23,995 nt of DNA from Candidatus Segatella albertsiae (GTDB lineage: Bacteria; Bacteroidota; Bacteroidia; Bacteroidales; Bacteroidaceae): NCBI GenBank assembly GCA_002451555.1, contig DKCU01000005.1, forward strand, positions 1 through 23,995, in the 5' to 3' direction. Position 1 is the first letter of the stretch. Each line of letters opens with the position of its first letter. The translations under genes were made by a program, and so were the position numbers. Below are positions 1-6,328 of this stretch, one piece after another. The notes beneath the pieces are model-generated. The model did not search any database. It saw nothing but the letters and a program-made list of their open reading frames with translations, and was not told the origin of the DNA.

Positions 1-25
1 GCTCTACCAGCTGAGCTAGCGAGTC
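1..25 (-). tRNA. tRNA gene, 5' part only (cut by window edge)
   Basis: Read on the minus strand, the first 25 bases give a 7-nt acceptor strand (GACTCGC), then T8-A9 and the canonical D-arm TAGCTCAGCTGGTAGAGC. The anticodon, T-arm and 3' acceptor lie outside the window, so the amino acid cannot be read. The acceptor and D-arm resemble bacterial lysine tRNAs, but that is only a guess. A good Bacteroidetes promoter sits 32 bases upstream on the same strand. Confidence 0.85.
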
Positions 26-56
26 AATCTCCAACTTTATGTTTCAAAAGCGAGTG

Positions 57-88
57 CAAAGGTACGACATTTTTTTGAATCCACCAAA
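57..88 (-). promoter_or_regulatory. Promoter of the tRNA gene
   Basis: On the minus strand a -33 element TTTG (85-88) is followed after 20 bases by the -7 element TACCTTTG (57-64), matching the Bacteroidetes consensus. Transcription would start near position 50, giving about 25 nt of 5' leader before the mature tRNA end at 25. Confidence 0.7.
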
Positions 89-118
89 TAAAATGTCATG
101 TTTTTGCTTTTTTTATTG

Positions 119-155
119 AAAAACAAGCGAAAAAGTCACTTATTCGCTTGTTTTT
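119..155 (-). terminator. Rho-independent terminator overlapping the permease stop codon
   Basis: A perfect 13-bp inverted repeat (arms 143-155 and 119-131, core ACAAGCGAA / TTCGCTTGT) has an 11-nt loop that contains the TAA stop codon of the 140-1276 gene. On the minus strand the second arm ends in TTTTT. The upstream arm is therefore coding: the last codons (K-T-S-E) double as half of the terminator. Confidence 0.7.
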
Positions 156-1276
156 GCACTAGTTTTGAGTTCATTTGCTATATCTTCAGCTTTCTGCGAA
201 GTATCGTATTGTGGCTTTTCCCTTGTCACATATCTCTGCCAATAGGCGATGAGCAGGGTGGTGAGTGGAAGGGCGACAATCAGTCCGATGAATCCAAGCA
301 AGGCTCCCCATACGGAGAGACTCAGCAGAAGAATGGCTGGGTTCAACCCCATCGCCTTGCCCATGATCTTAGGTGTGACCACCATGTCGGTTATCACTTG
401 TACCACGCAGAACACCAAGAAAGCCAATCCGAAGACCAACCAGAAGTTCTGTCCCGTATCTGCCGCCTTGAGCATGGCAAGGAATGCTGTCGGTATCAGG
501 GCGAAGGTATGGAGGTATGGTACCAAGTCCATGATGCCTATTAGGATGCCTAAGCCTATCGCCATAGGGAATCCGATGATGGTGAAACCGATGCAGAACA
601 TGATGCCCATGCAGAGTGCCACCATTCCCTGGCCACGGATATAGTTGTTGAGCTCACGTTCCACGTCTTTCATCAACTCATGCCAGAAAGGACGGCTCTT
701 CTTGGGGAAGATGCGAACCCAGTTGGCTGTCAGTGTCTCGTAATCCAACAAGATGAAGAACATATATAATAAGGTGATCATGGATGCCACGATGCTCAAG
801 ATGATGTTGGCGGTTTGCCCCACAACGGAGAACACCTTCGGCATGGCGCTCTTGATGGCATCTGAGAAATCCTTGCTCTTCAAGAACTTTTCCACCTGTG
901 CTTGGTTGTCTTGCAACCAATCCTTGATGAGAGCCGTGAGGTTGTTGGTGTGCGTCGTCTGGTGCAACCATCTTGTCAAGACATCTCCCAACTTGTCGAA
1001 CTGGTCTATCATAGGAGGAATAATCAGCCAAATGACTCCTCCTATGACACCGATGGCGAGCAGCATGGCGATGATGATGGACAACGCCCTCACCTTGACA
1101 TGCAACTTGTTTTCGATAAACTTGACTACAGGGTAGAGCAAGTAGGCGAAAAACCATGCGATAAAGAATGGCAGAAGTACACTGCTTAGATAATTGGTGA
1201 TGTAAAGCACTGCAAAGATGATGAGTACGATACCAGCCCAACGGATGAATTTGTCGAATGTTATTTCCTTTGCCAT
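140..1276 (-). CDS. AI-2E family transporter (PerM/YdiK-type permease)
   Basis: This 378-residue polytopic inner-membrane protein fits the AI-2E exporter-like family (PF01594), whose members average 350-400 residues. Hydrophobic segments lie near residues 13-58 (two), 62-86, 155-178 and in a dense block at 215-350; a soluble, charged stretch occupies about 90-150. Family signatures are D-L-V-P-Y in the middle and the C-terminal stretch V-T-P-K-I-M-G-K with the following glycine-rich membrane segments. Substrate cannot be told: proven members export AI-2 or act as Na+/H+ antiporters, most are uncharacterised. The start is the ATG at 1276. No promoter is seen between it and tdk, so it is probably cotranscribed with tdk across the 31-bp repeat. 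It ends in the hairpin at 119-155. Confidence 0.88.
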   Translation of the reverse strand: MAKEITFDKFIRWAGIVLIIFAVLYITNYLSSVLLPFFIAWFFAYLLYPVVKFIENKLHVKVRALSIIIAMLLAIGVIGGVIWLIIPPMIDQFDKLGDVLTRWLHQTTHTNNLTALIKDWLQDNQAQVEKFLKSKDFSDAIKSAMPKVFSVVGQTANIILSIVASMITLLYMFFILLDYETLTANWVRIFPKKSRPFWHELMKDVERELNNYIRGQGMVALCMGIMFCIGFTIIGFPMAIGLGILIGIMDLVPYLHTFALIPTAFLAMLKAADTGQNFWLVFGLAFLVFCVVQVITDMVVTPKIMGKAMGLNPAILLLSLSVWGALLGFIGLIVALPLTTLLIAYWQRYVTREKPQYDTSQKAEDIANELKTSAKTSE

Positions 1277-1343
1277 AATATATAATAATGTTAAGTGTTG
1301 AATGTTGTGTGTTTAATGAGTTTTGCGCCCTTATGGCATTTGA

Positions 1344-1374
1344 ATTCTTCACTCTTCACTCTTCATTCTTCACT
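1344..1374 (-). repeat. Dispersed 31-bp heptamer repeat, copy 1 (one mismatch)
   Basis: Four heptamers of the CTTCACT type on the plus strand (AGTGAAG on the minus strand). It matches the copies at 12580, 18296 and 18709 at 30 of 31 positions (A instead of G at 1366). The TGA stop of tdk (1370-1372) lies inside it, and two further heptamers (1382-1395) encode the K-S-E-E near the TdK C-terminus. It sits between two co-oriented genes, tdk and the permease. Confidence 0.9.
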
Positions 1375-1960
1375 TGTTATGTTCTTCACTCTTCAAAGCC
1401 TTTTGGTAGCATTCCCTGCACAGAGGCTCGTATTCGTCTTGCTCACCCAGAAGCACACGCTTGTCGTTGTGGACGAGTCGATGGCTCACGTACGCCAAGG
1501 CACCGCATCTCACGCAGATGGCATGCACCTTGGTCACCTCGTCGGCGATGGCACAGAGGGCAGGGATAGGACCGAAGGGGATTCCCTTGTAGTCCATGTC
1601 CAAGCCAGCCACGATGACTCGTACGCCACGGTTGGCAAGCTCGTTGCATACCTCCACGAGACCTTTGTCGAAAAACTGGGCTTCGTCGATACCGACCACG
1701 TCGATGTCGGAAGCCAATAAGAGCAAAGCCCCGGAAGACTCAATCGGAGTCGATCGGATAGAGTTCTGATCATGGCTCACGACATCCTCTTCTGAGTAAC
1801 GTGTGTCGATGGAAGGCTTGAAGATTTCCACCTTCTGCTTGGCGAACTTTGCTCGCTTCATTCTTCGGATCAATTCCTCTGTTTTTCCAGAGAACATAGA
1901 ACCGCACACCACTTCTATTCTGCCGGGACGGTGTGTCTCCCCAATTAGATTTTCTGTCAT
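1370..1960 (-). CDS. tdk: Thymidine kinase (class II, zinc-binding)
   Basis: Phosphorylates thymidine to dTMP in the pyrimidine salvage pathway, in the cytoplasm. Counted from the ATG at 1960 (196 aa), the P-loop G-S-M-F-S-G-K-T is at residues 20-27, the D-E-A-Q catalytic/Walker B segment near 92-95, the lasso region D-M-D-Y-K-G near 121-126, and the four structural zinc cysteines at about 149, 152, 181 and 184 (CxxC twice). Length is normal for bacterial TK1-type enzymes. A GTG at 1969 would add three residues, but it lies within the -7 promoter box (1969-1976), so I choose the ATG at 1960. The C-terminal tail K-S-E-E-H-N-K looks derived from the heptamer repeat that also supplies the stop codon. 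Confidence 0.95.
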   Translation of the reverse strand: MTENLIGETHRPGRIEVVCGSMFSGKTEELIRRMKRAKFAKQKVEIFKPSIDTRYSEEDVVSHDQNSIRSTPIESSGALLLLASDIDVVGIDEAQFFDKGLVEVCNELANRGVRVIVAGLDMDYKGIPFGPIPALCAIADEVTKVHAICVRCGALAYVSHRLVHNDKRVLLGEQDEYEPLCRECYQKALKSEEHNK

Positions 1961-1968
1961 TTCGGGCA

Positions 1969-2001
1969 CAAAATTAGCAATAAGGTTTTAAAAAATGCAA
2001 A
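1969..2001 (-). promoter_or_regulatory. tdk promoter
   Basis: On the minus strand, TTTG (1998-2001), 21 bases, then TAATTTTG (1969-1976). Expected transcription start is about 1962-1965, only a few bases before the ATG at 1960, so the mRNA would be nearly leaderless. It also rules out the GTG at 1969 as start codon. Confidence 0.6.
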
Positions 2002-2016
2002 GAAAATCGTTTTTTT

Positions 2017-2047
2017 TTTGCTTAGAAAGATTTATTAACTACATTTG
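2017..2047 (+). promoter_or_regulatory. rsmI promoter
   Basis: TTTG (2017-2020), exactly 19 bases, then TACATTTG (2040-2047): a full match to the Bacteroidetes consensus. The ATG of rsmI (2056) follows the -7 box by 8 bases, about where transcription should begin, so this mRNA too is probably leaderless. It is divergent from the tdk promoter, the two -33 boxes being about 15 bp apart. Confidence 0.72.
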
Positions 2048-2055
2048 TACGCTGT

Positions 2056-2796
2056 ATGGGCATATTATATATCGTACCGACTCCAGTTGGCAACATGGAG
2101 GACATGACAATGCGGGCCATCAGGGTTCTGAAAGAGGCTGATTTGGTGCTCGCCGAGGACACGCGAACTTCGAGTGTCCTACTGAAGCATTTCGACATCA
2201 AAAACAGATTGATGGCGCATCATAAGTTTAACGAACATGGCACTTCGGCATCGGTCGTCGAGCGACTGAAGGCTGGAGAGACGATAGCCTTGATAAGCGA
2301 TGCGGGCACTCCCGGCATCAGCGACCCGGGGTTCTATCTGGCTCGTGAGGCTGCCAAGGCGGGCATCACCGTGCAGACTTTGCCGGGACCGACGGCTTGC
2401 ATCCCTGCCATCGTATCATCGGGCTTGCCATGCGATAGATTCTGCTTCGAGGGATTCATCCCTCAGAAGAAAGGTCGGCAGACCTATTTGGAGTCCTTGC
2501 AGAACGAGACCCGCACGATGATATTCTACGAGTCGCCGTATCGAGTGGTCAAGACCCTGCAACAGTTTGCCGAGGTCTTCGGAGAAGATAGACAGGTAAG
2601 TTGCTGTCGTGAAATCTCCAAGATTCACGAGGAGAGCGTGCGTGGTACGCTTGCCGAGGTGATAGCCCACTTCGAGGAGGCGGAGCCGCGAGGGGAGTTT
2701 GTCATCGTGCTCGCGGGCAAAGACCCGAAGTTGCTCAAAGAAGAATTGAAAGAAAAGCGACGTGAAGAACGTAAAAGGAATAATAATCAAAATTAA
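2056..2796 (+). CDS. rsmI: 16S rRNA (cytidine1402-2'-O)-methyltransferase RsmI
   Basis: SAM-dependent tetrapyrrole-methylase-fold enzyme that 2'-O-methylates C1402 in the decoding centre of 16S rRNA. Diagnostic motifs are T-P-V-G-N (residues 9-13), A-E-D-T-R-T (33-38), the SAM-binding S-D-A-G-T-P-G-I-S-D-P-G (81-92) and the later L-P-G-P-T-A. At 246 residues it lacks most of the small C-terminal HTH-like domain of the 286-residue E. coli protein and ends in a charged K/E/R/N tail, as short members do. It is followed after 13 bp by a lipoprotein gene with a good Shine-Dalgarno site, so the two probably form one transcript from the promoter at 2017-2047. Confidence 0.95.
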   Translation: MGILYIVPTPVGNMEDMTMRAIRVLKEADLVLAEDTRTSSVLLKHFDIKNRLMAHHKFNEHGTSASVVERLKAGETIALISDAGTPGISDPGFYLAREAAKAGITVQTLPGPTACIPAIVSSGLPCDRFCFEGFIPQKKGRQTYLESLQNETRTMIFYESPYRVVKTLQQFAEVFGEDRQVSCCREISKIHEESVRGTLAEVIAHFEEAEPRGEFVIVLAGKDPKLLKEELKEKRREERKRNNNQN

Positions 2797-2809
2797 AAGG
2801 AGAAAGATT

Positions 2810-3661
2810 ATGAAAAAACTATTTTTTATCGCCTGCTGTGCTGCCTTGTTGCTGACAGGTTGTAATGAGGGTAAGAATAAGCCAGACTTGGCTAATGTGC
2901 ATCAAGCTGATTCGCTCAATGACATCATCGCGCAAAAAGATAGCGAGATCAATGACTTGATGGGTACGTTTAATGAGGTTCAGGAAGGTCTTCGCCAAAT
3001 CAGCGAGGCTGAAAATCGCGTGGCTTTGGCTAAGAGCGGTGAGGGTGCCAACAATAAGCAGAAGCTGAAGGAGGACATCCAGTTCATCGCCAATCAAATG
3101 AAGAAAAACAAGGAACTGATTGCTGAGTTGAACAAGAAACTGGAAGGCAGCTCTTTGCAAGCTACTCAGTTGAAGAAGACGATTGAGTCTCTTACGGCTG
3201 AATTGGCGGAGAAGGAGAAACAGCTCCAGACTCTCCGTGAGGAACTGGATAGCAAGGATATTCACATCGCTGCTCTTGACGAGTCTATCAACAACTTGAA
3301 CACCAACGTGAGCAACTTGAAGACTGAGAGCCAGAACAAAACAGCGACCATCAATGCTCAGGACAAGCAGTTGAATACGGCTTGGTATGTCTTCGGTACC
3401 AAGAAGGAGTTGAAGGGACAGCACATCATGGAGGATGGCAAGGTGATGAGCGGCAACTTCAACAAGAACTACTTCACCAAGATTGATATTCGCAACACGA
3501 CGGAAATCAAACTTTACTCCAAGTCAGTTAAGTTGTTGACTGCACATCCATCCAGCAGTTATAGCTTGGTTCGTGATGCCAACAAGCAATATACTTTGCG
3601 TATCACCAATCCACAGATATTCTGGAGTACCAGCAAGTATCTTGTAGTGCTTGTAAAATAA
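2810..3661 (+). CDS. Coiled-coil surface lipoprotein (possibly Cbp1-type adhesin)
   Basis: A 283-residue protein. The signal sequence M-K-K-L-F-F-I-A-C-C ends in a lipobox L-L-T-G-C with Cys18 as the lipidated residue. Residues about 30-190 are charged heptad-like sequence (Q-K-D-S-E-I-N-D-L, L-K-K-T-I-E-S-L and so on) expected to form a long coiled coil. Residues about 195-283 form a beta-rich globular end beginning T-A-W-Y-V-F-G-T-K-K-E-L. I start at the ATG at 2810, because AAAAGGAG lies 8 bases upstream and the signal peptide begins there; an in-frame ATG at 2762 lies inside rsmI and would spoil the signal peptide. The architecture recalls the Bacteroides Cbp1 family of collagen-binding adhesins; that name is from memory and binding is unproven. 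It is the second gene after rsmI and is followed by an octamer repeat and a terminator. Confidence 0.88.
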   Translation: MKKLFFIACCAALLLTGCNEGKNKPDLANVHQADSLNDIIAQKDSEINDLMGTFNEVQEGLRQISEAENRVALAKSGEGANNKQKLKEDIQFIANQMKKNKELIAELNKKLEGSSLQATQLKKTIESLTAELAEKEKQLQTLREELDSKDIHIAALDESINNLNTNVSNLKTESQNKTATINAQDKQLNTAWYVFGTKKELKGQHIMEDGKVMSGNFNKNYFTKIDIRNTTEIKLYSKSVKLLTAHPSSSYSLVRDANKQYTLRITNPQIFWSTSKYLVVLVK

Positions 3662-3675
3662 AGGCGTTTTTTAAA

Positions 3676-3731
3676 GGTAAAAAGGTAAAAAGGTAAAAAG
3701 GTAAAAAGGTAAAAAAGTAAAAAGGTAAAAA
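3676..3731. repeat. Tandem octamer repeat (GGTAAAAA)x7
   Basis: Seven contiguous 8-bp units GGTAAAAA; only the sixth differs (AGTAAAAA). It begins 15 bases after the lipoprotein stop codon, before the terminator hairpin. The perfection and short unit suggest slippage-prone DNA whose copy number may vary between strains. Confidence 0.95.
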
Positions 3732-3738
3732 ATATTGG

Positions 3739-3776
3739 AAACCTTCCTGTGTGCTGAAGACATGGGAAGGTTTTCT
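3739..3776. terminator. Bidirectional terminator between lipoprotein gene and tadA
   Basis: AAACCTTCC (3739-3747) pairs with GGAAGGTTT (3765-3773), with a further TGT/ACA pairing inside the loop. The plus strand continues TTTTCTT; the minus strand continues into a T-rich stretch (complement of the octamer repeat), so it can serve both convergent genes. Confidence 0.75.
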
Positions 3777-3780
3777 TGTT

Positions 3781-4227
3781 TTATCTCTTCTGTTGAAAGA
3801 AATCTTGCATGAGTGCCTTGCACTCGTCTTCCAATACGCCCGATGTTACTGTCGTCTTAGGATGCAGGGCATCGGGCGCAAACTTTCTGTAGCCTCTTTT
3901 CTCGTCGGATGCCCCATAGACCACTCTTGACATCTGTGACCATCCGATGGCTCCTGCGCACATCACGCATGGCTCCACCGTGACGTAGAGTGTGCAGTCC
4001 TTGAGATATTTACCGCCAAGCATATTCGCCCCGGAGGTGATGGCTTGCATCTCGGCATGAGCCGTCACGTCGTGCAGCATCTCCGTCAGGTTGTGGGCAC
4101 GAGAGATAATCCTGTCTTGGCATACGATGATGGCACCAACGGGAATCTCGTCTTCATCGAATGCAAGTTGTGCTTCCACGAGAGCTTTTCTCATGTATTC
4201 TTCGTCTTTCTTTCTTTGTTCTTCCAT
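3781..4227 (-). CDS. tadA: tRNA-specific adenosine deaminase (TadA-like nucleoside deaminase)
   Basis: A zinc-dependent cytidine-deaminase-fold enzyme. TadA converts A34 to inosine in tRNA-Arg(ACG), letting it read several arginine codons. The 148-residue protein carries H-A-E (His57, Glu59: zinc ligand and proton shuttle) and P-C-V-M-C (Cys87, Cys90: zinc ligands), with normal spacing. The region after the second motif (S-R-V-V-Y-G-A-S-D-E-K-R-G) is typical of TadA rather than cytidine deaminase or guanine deaminase. It starts at the ATG at 4227, just downstream of a -7 box, and stands alone between convergent and divergent neighbours. Confidence 0.9.
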   Translation of the reverse strand: MEEQRKKDEEYMRKALVEAQLAFDEDEIPVGAIIVCQDRIISRAHNLTEMLHDVTAHAEMQAITSGANMLGGKYLKDCTLYVTVEPCVMCAGAIGWSQMSRVVYGASDEKRGYRKFAPDALHPKTTVTSGVLEDECKALMQDFFQQKR

Positions 4228-4247
4228 CTTATTTTAAGTTTTGGATG

Positions 4248-4255
4248 CAAAAGTA
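4248..4255 (-). promoter_or_regulatory. Probable tadA -7 promoter element
   Basis: TACTTTTG on the minus strand, 20 bases before the tadA ATG, fits TAnnTTTG. No convincing TTTG is seen at the expected -33 position (about 4275-4280), so the match is partial. It lies within 10 bp of the -33 box of the divergent yraN promoter. Confidence 0.45.
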
Positions 4256-4265
4256 CTTAAAATAG

Positions 4266-4296
4266 TTTGAAGTTAGAAAGAAAAATGTTACTTTTG
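4266..4296 (+). promoter_or_regulatory. Promoter of the yraN-birA-pyrH run
   Basis: TTTG (4266-4269), 19 bases, TACTTTTG (4289-4296): full consensus match. Transcription should start near 4303, about 23 nt before the yraN ATG. Confidence 0.72.
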
Positions 4297-4325
4297 CATT
4301 ATCTTTATAGAAAATATTTCAAAAT

Positions 4326-4700
4326 ATGGCAGAACATAACGATTTGGGCAAATGGGGCGAGGATAAAGCCGCTGCTTTTCTGGAACGTAAGGGGTATGTC
4401 ATCCTGGAGCGTGACTGGAGAATGGGAAAGCGAGACTTGGACATCATCGCCTTGTCGGAGGACCAAGATACGCTCGTCTTCGTGGAAGTCAAAACTCGTA
4501 GGGAGGTAGAATTGCAATTGCCCGAGGAAGCGGTGGATGTTCACAAGATGCGCAATTTGGCGATTGCCGCCAACGCTTATGTCAAGTTGAACCACGTGGA
4601 ATTGGATGTTCGCTTCGACATCATTTCTGTTGTCGGGAGCAAAAATAATATTGTTAATGTCGAGCATATAGAAGATGCTTTCAACCCATTGTTGATATGA
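4326..4700 (+). CDS. YraN family (UPF0102) nuclease-fold protein
   Basis: A 124-residue protein of the YraN/UPF0102 family, a small restriction-endonuclease-fold family whose cellular substrate is not established. Visible family features are the N-terminal G-K-W-G-E-D-K-A (8-15), K-R-D-L-D-I-I-A (35-42) and V-F-V-E-V-K-T-R (51-58); together they make the D...ExK metal-binding core expected of the fold. Length is standard. It is first of three plus-strand genes: birA follows after 30 bp and pyrH after a further 23 bp. The function of the gene in this organism cannot be inferred beyond probable DNA processing. Confidence 0.9.
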   Translation: MAEHNDLGKWGEDKAAAFLERKGYVILERDWRMGKRDLDIIALSEDQDTLVFVEVKTRREVELQLPEEAVDVHKMRNLAIAANAYVKLNHVELDVRFDIISVVGSKNNIVNVEHIEDAFNPLLI

Positions 4701-4730
4701 CGGATTTTATATGATAATAATGTATATGAT

Positions 4731-5459
4731 ATGAAAAGGAAAATAATCAGATTGAACGAGATAGATTCTACCAACCGTTATCTTCGTGAGTACCAGGAGA
4801 CGGAAGATGAAGAGATGATAGTGGCTGTCGCCGACTATCAGACGGCAGGTAAGGGACAAGGTGTGCATACCTGGGAGAGTGAGGATGGAAAAAACTTGCT
4901 TTTCAGCATCCAGGTGCATCCCCATTGGGTTCCCGTTCGTCGTCAGTTTGTCTTGTCCATGGCAGAGGCTCTCGCCTTGAAGGATGCGTTGGATTCCTAT
5001 GTCGATGGCATCACCCTGAAGTGGCCCAACGATGTGTATTGGAATGACAAGAAAATCAGTGGCACGCTGATAGAAACCTCCGTGGATTCCAAGGGCATCA
5101 AGACTTGTATCTTCGGCACGGGGGTGAATATCAACCAAACGGTGTTCCGAAGCGATGCGCCCAACCCTGTGTCCTTGGCGCAAATATTAGGTCATGAGGT
5201 AGATAGAGAAGAGGTGTTGCAAAAGATTTTGGATGCCTTCGAAAGATATTATGAACTCTTGCGGCGTGCCGATTATCAGGACGTGTCGGGCATCTATCAC
5301 CTGGCGCTCTACCGCCGCAAGGGGTATCATCGTTATCAAGATGCTGATGGAGAGTTCGAGGGGGCTTTTGTCGAGGTCGAGGATGACGGACATCTCATTC
5401 TCCATGACAAGAAAGGTGTGATTCGCTCCTATGCCTTTGGTGAATTGAAGTTCATTTAA
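4731..5459 (+). CDS. birA: Biotin--[acetyl-CoA-carboxylase] ligase (class I, no repressor domain)
   Basis: Makes biotinoyl-5'-AMP and attaches biotin to the carboxyl-carrier protein of biotin-dependent carboxylases. The catalytic domain starts at once: D-S-T-N (12-15), biotinyl-AMP loop G-K-G-Q-G-V-H-T-W (40-48, a relaxed form of GRGRxGRxW), K-W-P-N-D (97-101, catalytic lysine) and G-T-G-V-N-I-N (129-135), then a C-terminal SH3-like cap. At 242 residues it lacks the N-terminal winged-helix domain of E. coli BirA, so it should be an enzyme only and not a biotin-operon repressor. It starts at the ATG at 4731 and belongs to the yraN-birA-pyrH run. Confidence 0.93.
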   Translation: MKRKIIRLNEIDSTNRYLREYQETEDEEMIVAVADYQTAGKGQGVHTWESEDGKNLLFSIQVHPHWVPVRRQFVLSMAEALALKDALDSYVDGITLKWPNDVYWNDKKISGTLIETSVDSKGIKTCIFGTGVNINQTVFRSDAPNPVSLAQILGHEVDREEVLQKILDAFERYYELLRRADYQDVSGIYHLALYRRKGYHRYQDADGEFEGAFVEVEDDGHLILHDKKGVIRSYAFGELKFI

Positions 5460-5482
5460 TATTCAATATTAAAAAATAAAAT

Positions 5483-6193
5483 ATGGCTAAGTTTAAAAGA
5501 ATCCTTTTGAAATTGAGCGGTGAGAGCTTGATGGGTAAGCAGAGCTTCGGCATCGACCCTGAGCGTCTGAGTGATTATGCTAAGCAAATCAAGGAGGTGC
5601 ATGAGATGGGCGTGCAGATAGGCATCGTCATTGGTGGTGGTAACATCTTCCGTGGATTGAGTGGAAGTCAAAAGGGCTTCGATCGTGTGAAGGGCGACCA
5701 GATGGGCATGTGCGCCACGGTCATCAACTCCCTTGCATTGAGTAGTGCTTTGGGTGCTTTGGGTGTAAAGACTAAGGTGCTGACTGCCATTCGTATGGAA
5801 CCTATCGGTGAGTTTTATAGTAAGTGGAAGGCCATCGAGGCGATGGAGGCTGGTTATATCTGCATTTTCTCCGCAGGTACGGGTAGTCCTTACTTCACCA
5901 CTGATACAGGCTCTTCTCTCCGTGGCATTGAGATCGAGGCTGACGTGATGCTCAAGGGTACTCGCGTGGATGGCATCTATACCGCCGATCCTGAGAAAGA
6001 CCCTACTGCCACCAAGTTCAAGGATATCACATACGATGAGATTTATACCAAGGGCTTGAAGGTGATGGATTTGACTGCCACTACCATGTGCAAGGAAAAC
6101 AATCTTCCTATCTATGTCTTCAATATGGACATTGTCGGCAACTTGAAGAAAGTGATGGAAGGTGAGGAAATCGGCACCTTGGTGCATAATTAA
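5483..6193 (+). CDS. pyrH: UMP kinase (uridylate kinase)
   Basis: A hexameric amino-acid-kinase-family enzyme phosphorylating UMP to UDP, an essential step toward UTP and CTP. The 236-residue protein has the N-terminal K-L-S-G-E-S-L (10-16), the glycine loop G-G-G-N-I-F-R-G (51-58), the UMP-binding G-T-G-S-P-Y-F-T-T-D-T (132-142) and the D-G-I-Y-T-A-D-P nucleotide segment (163-170). Length and order of motifs are standard. It is the last gene of the yraN-birA-pyrH run; the 23-bp gap before it is AT-rich with no Shine-Dalgarno site. A long palindrome follows. Confidence 0.97.
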   Translation: MAKFKRILLKLSGESLMGKQSFGIDPERLSDYAKQIKEVHEMGVQIGIVIGGGNIFRGLSGSQKGFDRVKGDQMGMCATVINSLALSSALGALGVKTKVLTAIRMEPIGEFYSKWKAIEAMEAGYICIFSAGTGSPYFTTDTGSSLRGIEIEADVMLKGTRVDGIYTADPEKDPTATKFKDITYDEIYTKGLKVMDLTATTMCKENNLPIYVFNMDIVGNLKKVMEGEEIGTLVHN

Positions 6194-6250
6194 TAGAAGC
6201 TCATTTATGTATAACTATACTGGCGAGCCGAAAGAGGGTGTATCATAAAT

Positions 6251-6304
6251 CGCCCTGAAAGGGCAAAAGCAACTTAATGTCAATGCTTTTGCCCTTTCAG
6301 GGCG
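6251..6304. repeat. Long perfect inverted repeat between convergent pyrH and pssA
   Basis: Two perfect 21-bp arms (6251-6271 and 6284-6304; inner part GGGCAAAAGC / GCTTTTGCCC) flank a 12-nt loop. Each arm also contains its own small palindrome, GCCC-TGAAA-GGGC and GCCC-TTTCA-GGGC, so the locus can fold as one long hairpin or two short ones. There is no clear T-run on either strand. It may serve as a bidirectional transcript end, but its structure suggests a REP/BIME-like palindromic unit. That is inference. Confidence 0.85.
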
Positions 6305-6328
6305 ACTTCATTTATCTTGTAATAAGCT

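Noticed and set aside
678..1352. 224-codon frame overlapping the AI-2E-type permease gene
   Set aside because: A shifted-frame shadow of the permease gene; its sequence is low in hydrophobic segments and rich in H/Q/R, with no motif.
1961..1969. GTG at 1969 as tdk start
   Set aside because: It overlaps the -7 promoter box, so it would not be transcribed; the ATG at 1960 fits better.
2762..2809. Upstream ATG (2762) as start of the coiled-coil lipoprotein
   Set aside because: It lies inside rsmI and would add 16 basic residues before a good signal peptide; the ATG at 2810 has a Shine-Dalgarno site.
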